From assembly GCA_012514545.1 (NCBI GenBank), contig JAAZAC010000140.1, positions 1-6,174 of the forward strand: a stretch of 6,174 bases of DNA. Direction: 5' to 3'. The notes under the pieces were generated by a model. It searched no databases. It saw only the letters and a list, made by a program, of their open reading frames with translations, and was not told the origin of the DNA. Below are positions 1 to 6,174 of this stretch, in pieces. Source of the stretch: Actinomycetales bacterium. Lineage in GTDB: Bacteria > Actinomycetota > Actinomycetes > Actinomycetales > Cellulomonadaceae. The number at the start of each line of letters is the position of its first letter. Within the stretch, counting starts at the first letter, position 1. Made by a program: the position numbers and the translations under genes.

Positions 1-78
1 CGCGCGGCGGTGTGCATGGCGCGGGGCGGCCCGCCGCGGATGGCAGGATGTGACGGGATCCGAGACCGGGAGGACGGC

Positions 79-1089
79 GTGGACTACGAGCACGGCACGG
101 AGGAGCTCTCCGAGGAGGCCCGCCGCGCCGCGATCATCGAGGGCCTGCCCCGCGTGGACGACTCCACCCCGCTCGCCGCCCAGCTGGCGGCCGACGCGCG
201 GCGCCGGATCGAGCTGTCGGGCCGACGCTTCCCGCGGCCGCCCGCGACCCGCGTCCTCACGATCGCGAACCAGAAGGGCGGCGTCGGCAAGACGACGACC
301 GCCGTCAACCTCGCCGCGGCGCTCGCCCAGGCCGGCCTCAACGTGCTCGTCGTGGACAACGACCCGCAGGGCAACGCCTCGACGGCCCTCGGCGTCGAGC
401 ACCGGGCCGGGACGCCGTCGGTGTACGAGGTGCTCGTCGAGGACGAGGATCTCGCGACCGTCGTCCAGCAGGTCCCGCGCGTGCCGCGCCTCCTCTGCGC
501 CCCCGCGACCATCGACCTGTCCGGCGCGGAGATCGAGCTCGTCTCGATGGTCGCGCGGGAGAACCGCCTGCGGAACGCCGTCGACCGCTACCTCGCGCAT
601 CGCGAGGCGGCGGGGGAGGACCGGCTCGACTACGTCTTCATCGACTGCCCGCCGAGCCTCGGCCTGCTCACGGTGAACGCGTTCGTCGCGGCGCGCGAGG
701 TGCTCATCCCGATCCAGTGCGAGTACTACGCCCTCGAGGGCCTGAGCCAGCTCCTCAAGAACGTCCAGCTCATCAAGAGCCACCTCAACCCGGAGCTGCA
801 CGTCTCGACGATCCTGCTCACCATGTACGACGCGCGCACGAACCTCGCCCAGCAGGTGGCGGCCGAGGTCCGCGACCACTTCCCCGCGCAGACGCTGCGC
901 ACGACGGTCCCCCGGTCCGTGCGCATCTCGGAGGCGCCCAGCTACGGGCAGACGGTCATGACCTACGACCCCGGCTCGACCGGCGCGCTCTCCTACCTCG
1001 CCGCGGCCCGCGAGCTCGCCGAGCGCGCGGTGCCCGCGCGGCCGGTCGCCGCCGACGCCGGCGCGACGCCCCCCGTGAAGGAGTACTGA
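79..1089 (+). CDS. parA: ParA/Soj chromosome-partitioning ATPase
   Basis: This is a 336-residue deviant Walker-type ATPase that works with ParB to segregate newly replicated origins; family members dimerise on ATP, bind DNA non-specifically and are released when ParB stimulates hydrolysis. The sequence shows the deviant Walker A motif KGGVGKTT (residues 66-73, signature Lys66 and Lys71), the A' motif VVDNDPQGN (91-99, Asp95) and Walker B YVFIDCPP (185-192). About 55 residues precede the ATPase fold, as is usual in actinobacterial homologues. I chose the GTG at 79 because GGGAGGA lies 4 bases upstream. In-frame starts at positions 10 and 40 would add 23 or 13 residues of atypical sequence with no visible ribosome site. 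The stop overlaps the parB start by one base (TGATG), so the pair is probably translationally coupled. Family assignment is very secure; the exact start is moderately so. Confidence 0.96.
   Translation: MDYEHGTEELSEEARRAAIIEGLPRVDDSTPLAAQLAADARRRIELSGRRFPRPPATRVLTIANQKGGVGKTTTAVNLAAALAQAGLNVLVVDNDPQGNASTALGVEHRAGTPSVYEVLVEDEDLATVVQQVPRVPRLLCAPATIDLSGAEIELVSMVARENRLRNAVDRYLAHREAAGEDRLDYVFIDCPPSLGLLTVNAFVAAREVLIPIQCEYYALEGLSQLLKNVQLIKSHLNPELHVSTILLTMYDARTNLAQQVAAEVRDHFPAQTLRTTVPRSVRISEAPSYGQTVMTYDPGSTGALSYLAAARELAERAVPARPVAADAGATPPVKEY
1077..1083 (+). promoter_or_regulatory. Ribosome binding site of parB, inside the end of parA
   Basis: GAAGGAG lies in the last codons of parA, 5 bases before the parB ATG. 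It fixes the parB start at the TGATG junction, where termination and reinitiation can be coupled. Confidence 0.8.
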
Positions 1090-2117
1090 TGGCTGAGAAG
1101 CGGCGTGGTCTCGGGCGCGGCCTCGGGGCGCTCATCCCGAGCGCCGGCGACAAGGACACGCGTCCCGTCGACGTCTTCTTCCCGGGGCCGCCCGCCACGG
1201 ACGGCGCGGCCACGGCGGCCGCCGCGGGCGCGGCGACCGACGGCGCGGCCACGCGTGTCGACGACGGCCCCGACCTCGTGCCCGTCCCGGGCGCGAGCTT
1301 CGCGGAGATCCCGGTCGACGCGATCAGGCCCAACCCGCGCCAGCCGCGGACGACGTTCGACGAGGAGGCGCTCGTCGAGCTCGTGGCCTCCATCCGGGAG
1401 ATCGGTGTCCTCCAGCCGGTCGTCGTCCGGCCGCTCGACCCGCCCGACGGCGAGGTCCGCTACGAGCTCATCATGGGGGAGCGCCGCTGGCGCGCGACGA
1501 CGCAGGCCGGCCTCACGACGATCCCCGCGATCGTCCGCGAGACCGCCGACAGCGACCTGCTCCGGGACGCCCTCCTCGAGAACCTCCACCGCAGCGACCT
1601 CAACCCTCTCGAGGAGGCGGCGGCCTACCAGCAGCTCCTCGACGACTTCGGCTGCACGCACGACGAGCTCGCCCAGCGCATCCACCGGTCGCGTCCGCAG
1701 ATCACCAACACGCTGCGGCTCCTGCGGCTCCCGCCGCTCGTCCAGCGGCGCGTGGCCGCAGGCGTGCTCTCCGCGGGCCACGCGCGCGCCCTGCTCGGCC
1801 TGCCGGACGCGGCGGCGATGGAGCGCCTCGCGCAGCGGATCGTCGCCGAGGGCCTCTCCGTGCGCGCGACCGAGGAGATCGTCGCCCTCGGCGGCGAGCC
1901 GGAGGCGCCCGCGCGCCCGGCGCGGCGACCGCGCCCGGGCGAGCGGAACGAGGCGCTCGACGAGCTCGCGGCGCGCCTCTCGGACCGCCTGGACACCCGC
2001 GTGAAGGTGGCGCTGGGCAAGACGAAGGGCCGCCTGACCGTCGAGTTCGCGTCGGTGCAGGACCTCAACCGGATCCTCGACGTCATCGCCCCGGACGACC
2101 CCGGCCTGCTGCGCTGA
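1089..2117 (+). CDS. parB: ParB/Spo0J partition protein, CTP-dependent DNA clamp
   Basis: This 342-residue protein binds parS sites near the origin, spreads as a CTP-controlled sliding clamp, recruits SMC and stimulates ParA. The N-terminus carries the ParA-activating motif LGRGLGALIP (residues 8-17), followed by a low-complexity Ala/Asp/Gly linker to about residue 70. The N-domain contains the CTP-binding arginine patch GERRWRA (130-136) and the ENLHRSDLNPLEEA motif (164-177). A helix-turn-helix region for parS recognition covers about 189-215. The C-terminal dimerisation domain runs from about 285 to the end, after an Arg/Pro-rich hinge (272-285). The ATG at 1089 is preceded by GAAGGAG (1077-1083) at 5-base spacing. 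All key family motifs are intact. The linker holds a 15-bp direct repeat that encodes ATDGAAT twice. Confidence 0.97.
   Translation: MAEKRRGLGRGLGALIPSAGDKDTRPVDVFFPGPPATDGAATAAAAGAATDGAATRVDDGPDLVPVPGASFAEIPVDAIRPNPRQPRTTFDEEALVELVASIREIGVLQPVVVRPLDPPDGEVRYELIMGERRWRATTQAGLTTIPAIVRETADSDLLRDALLENLHRSDLNPLEEAAAYQQLLDDFGCTHDELAQRIHRSRPQITNTLRLLRLPPLVQRRVAAGVLSAGHARALLGLPDAAAMERLAQRIVAEGLSVRATEEIVALGGEPEAPARPARRPRPGERNEALDELAARLSDRLDTRVKVALGKTKGRLTVEFASVQDLNRILDVIAPDDPGLLR
1200..1253. repeat. 15-bp direct repeat in the parB linker
   Basis: GACGGCGCGGCCACG occurs at 1200-1214 and 1239-1253, offset by 39 bp (13 codons). It encodes the repeated ATDGAAT peptide in the flexible segment between the ParA-interaction motif and the CTP-binding domain, probably a small internal duplication. 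Confidence 0.7.
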
Positions 2118-2216
2118 CCCACCTGCGCGGACCCCACGGAGTCGCGGGCGCCGACGCGCTCGAGACACGCCGCTGCGGCCCGAGCAGCAGCCCAGGCACC
2201 CGGCCGGACCGCCCGG
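2118..2216. other. Convergent intergenic spacer between parB and the aminotransferase gene
   Basis: This 99-bp spacer separates the two converging stop codons and should contain terminators for both directions. The clearest dyad is GCTGC (2172-2176) with GCAGC (2184-2188) around a 7-base loop. A second short one, GACC/GGTC around GCCC, sits near its right end (about 2208-2219). Neither has a T-tract, and the stems are short for such GC-rich DNA, so a terminator role is only plausible. Confidence 0.3.
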
Positions 2217-3578
2217 TCAGACCGTCGCCGGCCCGCCCGTCTGCACGGGGCCGGTGTCGGGGTGGGCGTCGGTGCCGAAGATCCGCACCAGCTCGGCCTC
2301 GGCCTCGACGACGCCGGCCAGCCGACGCACGCCCTCGCGGATCCGCTCCGGCGTCGGGTAGCAGAACGACAGCCGCATGTGGTCGGCCCCCTGGCCGTCC
2401 GCGTAGAAGGCCGTCCCCGACACGTAGGCCACGAGGGCGGTCACGGCCCGCGGCAGCATCGCGCGGGCGTCGATGCCGTACGGGAGCTTGACCCAGGTGT
2501 AGAAGCCGCCGTGCGGCACGGTCCACGACGCCTCGGGGAGGTGCTCGGCGAGCGCCGCGATCATCGCGTCGCGCCGCTCGCGGTACATCTCGCGGTACGC
2601 CTTGATCTGCCCTCGCCAGTCGTGGTTCGTCAGGTACGTCGACACGGCGAGCTGGGAGGCGTTCGACGGGCAGAGGATCGCCGACTCGCTCGCGAGGACG
2701 AGCTTCTCGCGGATGCCGGGGGGCGCCACCGCCCAGCCCACGCGGTACCCGGGCGCGAACGTCTTGGAGAACGAGCCGAGGTACACGACCCCGGTGTCGT
2801 CCATGGCGCGCATCGCGGGCATCGGCTCGGAGTCGAAGCCGAGCAGGCCGTACGGGTTGTCCTCGACGACGAGCACGCCGTGCCGGCGCGCGATCTCGAG
2901 GACGCGCGGCCGCCGCTCGCCGGACAGCGTCACGCCGGCCGGGTTGTGGAAGTTCGGGACGATGTAGATGAGTTTCGCCTGCCGCCCCTCGGCTGCGAGC
3001 CGCGTGAGGGTCTCGTCGAGGGCCTCGGGGACGATGCCGTCGTCGTCGAGGGGGACGTGGACGACGTCGGCCTGGTAGGAGCGGAACACGCCGAGGGCGC
3101 CGACGTAGCTGGGCGCCTCCGCGACGACGACGTCGCCCGGGTTGACGAACAGGCGCGTCACAAGATCCAGGGCTTGTTGCGACCCCGTGGTCACGACGAC
3201 GTCGTCCGGGTGCGCGTGGATGTGCTCGAGGCGCATGACCTCGAGGATCTGCTCGCGCAGGGTCTCGTCGCCCTGGCCGATGCCGTACTGCAGCGCGGTG
3301 GTGCCGCGCTTGAGCACGAGCTCGTGGGCGGACTCCGCGAGCGCCTCGATCGGCAGCCCCTCGAGGTTGGGCATCCCGCCGGCGAGCGAGATGACCTCGG
3401 GCCGGTTGGCGACGGCGAACAGCGCCCGGATCTCCGAGGCGCGCAGGCCGTGCGTGCGGTCGGCGTAGGCGTCGACCCAGGGGTCGAGGCGGGTCCCGGT
3501 GACGGGCTGGACGGGGTGGGCGGCGCCGCCCGAGGCAGGCGTCACCTGCCCCGTCGGCTCGCCGTGCTCGGGAGTCAT
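2217..3578 (-). CDS. Fold-type I PLP-dependent aminotransferase (LysN/MocR-catalytic-domain-like)
   Basis: This is a 453-residue class I/II aminotransferase using pyridoxal phosphate to move an amino group between an amino acid and a 2-oxoacid in the cytoplasm. Visible signatures are the phosphate-cup motif TTGSQQAL (130-137), PNFHNPAG with the cofactor-contacting Asn212 (208-215), VEDNPYG with Asp240 for the pyridine nitrogen and Tyr243 (238-244), SFSKTFAPGYRVGW with Schiff-base Lys272 (269-282), and Arg402 in RLSFCYP for the substrate carboxylate. The pattern is that of the 2-aminoadipate/aromatic group related to the MocR catalytic domain. The N-terminus has only about 30 flexible residues and no helix-turn-helix, so it is an enzyme and not a MocR regulator. 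Substrate cannot be read from the sequence. I chose the ATG at 3578 because an in-frame GTG at 3602 has no ribosome site and would overlap the candidate -10 element. It converges on parB. Confidence 0.9.
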   Translation of the reverse strand: MTPEHGEPTGQVTPASGGAAHPVQPVTGTRLDPWVDAYADRTHGLRASEIRALFAVANRPEVISLAGGMPNLEGLPIEALAESAHELVLKRGTTALQYGIGQGDETLREQILEVMRLEHIHAHPDDVVVTTGSQQALDLVTRLFVNPGDVVVAEAPSYVGALGVFRSYQADVVHVPLDDDGIVPEALDETLTRLAAEGRQAKLIYIVPNFHNPAGVTLSGERRPRVLEIARRHGVLVVEDNPYGLLGFDSEPMPAMRAMDDTGVVYLGSFSKTFAPGYRVGWAVAPPGIREKLVLASESAILCPSNASQLAVSTYLTNHDWRGQIKAYREMYRERRDAMIAALAEHLPEASWTVPHGGFYTWVKLPYGIDARAMLPRAVTALVAYVSGTAFYADGQGADHMRLSFCYPTPERIREGVRRLAGVVEAEAELVRIFGTDAHPDTGPVQTGGPATV

Positions 3579-3585
3579 GGGGACG

Positions 3586-3591
3586 AGTCTG
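3586..3591 (-). promoter_or_regulatory. Candidate -10 element for a leaderless aminotransferase mRNA
   Basis: Read on the minus strand, CAGACT (one mismatch from TANNNT) is followed by 7 bases and then the ATG at 3578, so transcription would begin at or within a base or two of the start codon. No Shine-Dalgarno sequence precedes that ATG. Leaderless messages with this spacing are common in Actinomycetota. No convincing -35 element is visible. Confidence 0.4.
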
Positions 3592-3673
3592 CCACGCTGC
3601 ACGGCCGCGACCGCACCGCAATCGCGCGGCGCGACGCCGGGCGGGTCCGCATCCTGGACGCGCCGGCCCGGCA

Positions 3674-3689
3674 GGCGGGACCGCCCGCC
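3674..3689 (-). terminator. Candidate terminator hairpin downstream of trxA
   Basis: GGCGGG (3674-3679) and CCCGCC (3684-3689) form a perfect 6-bp stem with a 4-base loop, about 75 bp past the trxA stop in the direction of transcription. There is no T-tract, which is frequent in high-GC actinobacteria, so function is inferred from position. Confidence 0.35.
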
Positions 3690-3698
3690 CGCACCCGA

Positions 3699-3714
3699 CC
3701 GGCCCGCGGGCCGG
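3699..3714 (-). terminator. 16-bp perfect palindrome in the trxA-aminotransferase spacer, possible terminator
   Basis: CCGGCCCGCGGGCCGG is a perfect palindrome lying about 50 bp past the trxA stop and just before the hairpin at 3674-3689. As RNA it would need to open a loop from the centre, leaving a 6-bp stem. It could act with its neighbour as a tandem terminator for trxBA, or as a protein-binding dyad. Confidence 0.35.
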
Positions 3715-3762
3715 CCGGAACCACGAGGGTCCGGGCCGCCGTCGGGCCGGGACGACGAGGCG

Positions 3763-4088
3763 TCAGGCGAGCGCCAGCACGTCCTCGATCTCGTTGACCA
3801 GGGCGGGCTTCGGCCGCGCGCCGATGATCTGCTTCACGAGCTCCCCGCCCTTGTACACGTTGAGCGTAGGGATCGAGACGATGCCGTACGCCCGCGCGAC
3901 CTCGGGGTTCTCGTCGGTGTTGATCTTCGCGATCTTCACCCGCCCCGCGTAGGTCTCGGAGAGCTCCTCGAGGATCGGCGCCACCTGGACGCACGGGCCG
4001 CACCACGGCGCCCAGAAGTCGACGAGCACGGGCAGGTCGGCCTGCAGCACCTCGGTCTGGAAGGTGGCGTCGGTCACGGGCACGGTGC

Positions 4089-4092
<4 letters not shown>
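3763..4092 (-). CDS. trxA: Thioredoxin
   Basis: This 109-residue cytoplasmic thioredoxin reduces protein disulfides and is itself recycled by the thioredoxin reductase encoded just upstream. It has the full family length and shows the active site WCGPC (residues 30-34, Cys31 and Cys34), the buried Asp25 in VDFWAPW, and the cis-proline loop SIPT with Pro75. No signal peptide or extra domain is present. The residues after the active site are VQVAP where many homologues have a basic residue, a mild variation. The GTG start at 4092 overlaps the trxB stop as GTGA (4089-4092). GAGGAG (4098-4103) sits 5 bases upstream, inside the end of trxB, so the two are co-transcribed and probably translationally coupled. 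A longer reading of the frame into trxB lacks any thioredoxin similarity and is rejected. Confidence 0.97.
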
Positions 4093-5090
<998 letters not shown>

Positions 5091-5097
5091 GTCGATG

Positions 5098-5102
5098 TCC
5101 TC
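5098..5102 (-). promoter_or_regulatory. Ribosome binding site that decides the trxB start
   Basis: On the minus strand GAGGA lies 7 bases before the GTG at 5090. It supports this start over several upstream in-frame candidates. Confidence 0.7.
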
Positions 5103-5121
5103 ACTCGGTGGGGTCGTGCGC

Positions 5122-5140
5122 GGCGCCCTCCCGGGGCGCC
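5122..5140 (-). other. Perfect GC hairpin in the trxB leader
   Basis: GGCGCCC (5122-5128) and GGGCGCC (5134-5140) form a perfect 7-bp stem with a 5-base loop. It lies between the predicted transcription start (about 5158-5163) and the ribosome binding site, with about 20 bases left between stem and GAGGA. It does not cover the ribosome site, so a role in mRNA stability or early termination is more likely than direct occlusion. It may also be a by-product of base composition. Confidence 0.45.
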
Positions 5141-5143
5141 CGG

Positions 5144-5157
5144 CACAACATGCTGTG
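5144..5157. promoter_or_regulatory. Near-perfect inverted repeat at the trxB transcription start, candidate operator
   Basis: CACAACATGCTGTG is a 14-bp dyad with a single mismatched pair (positions 5 and 10). It sits within or just after the predicted start of transcription of trxBA, a place where a bound repressor would block initiation. It is relatively AT-rich compared with its surroundings. No regulator is encoded nearby, and the binding protein is unknown. Confidence 0.35.
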
Positions 5158-5167
5158 TCATGCGCGT

Positions 5168-5195
5168 CAACAGATCCTAGATGTGCCATGTTCCC
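5168..5195 (-). promoter_or_regulatory. SigR/SigH-type promoter of trxBA
   Basis: Read on the minus strand, GGGAAC (5190-5195) is followed by 18 bases and GTTG (5168-5171). This matches the thiol-oxidative-stress ECF consensus known from Streptomyces SigR (GGAAT-N18-GTT) and mycobacterial SigH (GGAAY at -35 and GTT at -10), in front of a classic regulon member. The leader to the GTG at 5090 would be about 70 bases. Match and spacing are seen directly; use of the promoter is inferred. Confidence 0.65.
5174..5179 (-). promoter_or_regulatory. Candidate housekeeping -10 element overlapping the SigR-type promoter
   Basis: TAGGAT on the minus strand fits the TANNNT consensus of the principal sigma factor and lies in the spacer of the SigR-like promoter. 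No good -35 hexamer is found at 17-18 bases. Streptomyces trxBA is known to have both a SigR-dependent and a constitutive promoter, so a basal promoter here would be consistent. Confidence 0.35.
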
Positions 5196-5238
5196 ACGCC
5201 GCACCGACGCGCAGGGCGGGGCCGCGCGGGGTGCCGCG

Positions 5239-5271
5239 GACGGCGCGGGCAACGCCTCCCGGAGCGCCGTC
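5239..5271 (-). terminator. Long GC stem-loop downstream of the discoidin-domain gene
   Basis: GACGGCGC (5239-5246) and GCGCCGTC (5264-5271) form a perfect 8-bp stem. GGG/CCC (5247-5249 and 5258-5260) can extend it across a 3-base bulge. It lies about 115-145 bp past the stop of the upstream minus-strand gene and before the trxB promoter, a fitting place for a terminator. No T-tract is present. Confidence 0.35.
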
Positions 5272-5290
5272 GGCGCGTTCGTGGAGCGGT

Positions 5291-5306
5291 CCCGCCGCCC
5301 GGCGGG
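5291..5306 (-). terminator. Candidate terminator hairpin between the discoidin-domain gene and trxB
   Basis: CCCGCC (5291-5296) and GGCGGG (5301-5306) form a perfect 6-bp stem with a 4-base loop, about 80-95 bp past the preceding stop codon. It has no T-tract. Together with the stem at 5239-5271 it would insulate trxBA from upstream transcription. Confidence 0.35.
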
Positions 5307-5384
5307 GCGGCGTCGGCACGACGGCGGCGAGCGCCGCGTGCCTCGAGCGGGCGCGGCCGGACCTCGCGCCGCGCACACCCGCGC

Positions 5385-6174
5385 TCAGGACACCTGCACC
5401 TCGAGCAGCTCCACGCGGTTGCGCCCGTCCGGCGTCTGCGGCAGCGCGGTGAACCACAGCACGACGTGCCGACCCGCCGTCGGCTGGCTCAGCGTGAGGA
5501 CGGTGTCGGGCCCGAGCGCGCCGGACGCGAGCACGGGGCCCTCGGTCGGCGTCGACGGGTCGGTGATGCGGACCTCGACCATGCCGCCCGTGCCGTTGAC
5601 CTGCAGCCGCACCTGGGAGACGGTCGCCTCCTCCTGGAGCGTCACCGCGTACCCGACGCCGGGCTTCATCCCGAACGTGGGCGACACGTAGGTGCGCGTG
5701 AACCAGTACGTCGTCGGGTCCCCGTCGATGGCCCGGTCCACGGCCTCGGGGTGCTCGTTGTTGTCGCCGCCCGGCGGCGGGTCGATCATCTGCGCGCTCG
5801 CGATGACGGGCGGGCCGCCCGACGGCGCCTCCTGGCTGGGCGTGGCCGACCCCTCGTCGGTGCCCTCGTCGGTGCCCTCGTCGGTGCCCTCGGCGTCCTC
5901 GCCCTCCTCGCCCGCGTCGTCGGCGGGGGACTCGATGCCGAAGCCGCCCTCGCCGCCGATGGGGGGCGCGGGGGCGGTGAGCGAGCGCCAGGCCCAGACG
6001 AGCCCGACGACGACGAGCACCCCGATGATCGTCAGGACGATCGGCGTGGCGTTGACCTGCCGGCGCGTGATCGGCACGGGCTCGCGCAGGAGGTCGTCGA
6101 AGCCGCCCGCCCCGGTGCCGCCCGGCCGGCCCGGCGGCGGGATGGCGGCGGGGGGACGCGTCGCAGGCGGCACG
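5385..6174 (-). CDS. C-terminal part of a membrane-anchored protein with an extracytoplasmic discoidin-like domain (5' end outside window)
   Basis: About 262 residues are visible and the frame is open at the window edge; a GTG at 6173 is available but shows no ribosome site, so the true start is probably outside. Using residue 1 at 6173, a Pro/Gly-rich segment (1-24) leads to a basic stretch ITRRQ and one membrane helix (about 44-61). Then comes a Gly/acidic low-complexity linker (72-118) with TDEG three times, and a beta-rich domain (about 122-262) with a discoidin/F5-8C-like look: HPEAVDRAIDGDPTTYW resembles the motif of that fold. Orientation should be N-terminus in, discoidin domain out. 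In many actinobacteria the gene beside murJ in this block encodes a kinase-like protein, or a MurJ fusion such as mycobacterial Rv3910, with this same C-terminal plan. I therefore infer that the missing part is kinase-like, but it is not visible here. The gene shows no ligand or catalytic motif. Confidence 0.6.
   Translation of the reverse strand, partial: VPPATRPPAAIPPPGRPGGTGAGGFDDLLREPVPITRRQVNATPIVLTIIGVLVVVGLVWAWRSLTAPAPPIGGEGGFGIESPADDAGEEGEDAEGTDEGTDEGTDEGSATPSQEAPSGGPPVIASAQMIDPPPGGDNNEHPEAVDRAIDGDPTTYWFTRTYVSPTFGMKPGVGYAVTLQEEATVSQVRLQVNGTGGMVEVRITDPSTPTEGPVLASGALGPDTVLTLSQPTAGRHVVLWFTALPQTPDGRNRVELLEVQVS
5851..5886. repeat. Three perfect 12-bp tandem repeats in the linker of the discoidin-domain gene
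   Basis: The unit CCCTCGTCGGTG occurs three times without mismatch, followed by half a unit (5887-5892). On the minus strand it encodes TDEG-type tetrapeptides in the acidic extracytoplasmic linker. The unit is a multiple of three, so copy-number changes would keep the reading frame. Confidence 0.85.

Noticed and set aside
44..49. CAGGAT as a -10 element for parAB
   Set aside because: There is no supporting -35 element and too little upstream sequence is present to judge.
1..53. Possible 3' end of an upstream gene such as rsmG, ending at a TGA at 51-53
   Set aside because: Only about 16 codons would be visible and they show no recognisable RsmG residues. The conserved gene order makes rsmG likely to lie nearby, but the sequence here cannot show it.
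10..78. N-terminal extension of ParA from earlier in-frame starts at 10 or 40
   Set aside because: The added residues are rich in Gly, Pro and Cys and unlike ParA N-termini, and no ribosome site is visible. The GTG at 79 has GGGAGGA just upstream.
993..2168. Long minus-strand open frame opposite parB
   Set aside because: The product is compositionally biased and antisense to a fully conserved parB; it is a shadow frame.
2083..3797. Two long open frames overlapping the aminotransferase gene (a frame of over 500 codons on each strand)
   Set aside because: They are shadow frames caused by high GC content. Their translations are rich in Arg, Ala, Gly and Pro without domains, while the real aminotransferase frame contains every expected motif.

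Overview
The window is very G+C-rich chromosomal DNA, by eye roughly three quarters G+C. Codons end almost always in G or C, and GTG starts are frequent. Gene content and order match the neighbourhood of the replication origin in Actinomycetota, where the conserved block is rsmG-parA-parB on one side and trxA-trxB-(sigM)-murJ and its kinase-like partner on the other. The low-lysine, acidic proteins and the PLP aminotransferase between parB and trxA suggest a Micrococcales/Cellulomonadaceae-like organism. That family-level placement is inference; the phylum is well supported.

Layout. Positions 79-2117 (+) hold parA and parB, overlapping by one base. They converge on a minus-strand series that runs from the right edge leftwards. 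First comes the 3' part of a membrane-anchored protein with an extracytoplasmic discoidin-like domain (5385-6174, cut by the window edge). Then follows a gene-free stretch of about 300 bp carrying the trx promoter region, then trxB (4089-5090) and trxA (3763-4092) joined by a GTGA overlap, then a fold-type I PLP aminotransferase (2217-3578).

How they work together. ParA and ParB segregate the origin region: ParB is a CTP-dependent clamp loaded at parS, and ParA is the ATPase that moves it. TrxB and TrxA form the NADPH-dependent thioredoxin system. Upstream of trxB is a sequence matching the thiol-stress sigma factor promoter (SigR/SigH type, GGAAC-N18-GTT), so oxidative regulation of trxBA is likely. 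The aminotransferase appears to be transcribed separately, possibly as a leaderless message.

I see no mobile element, CRISPR array, RNA gene or evidence of recent transfer. This is an ordinary core region and I found no undescribed system. The points worth a second look are the trxBA control region, the absence of sigM and cwlM from positions where some relatives have them, and the repeat-bearing linker of the discoidin-domain protein.
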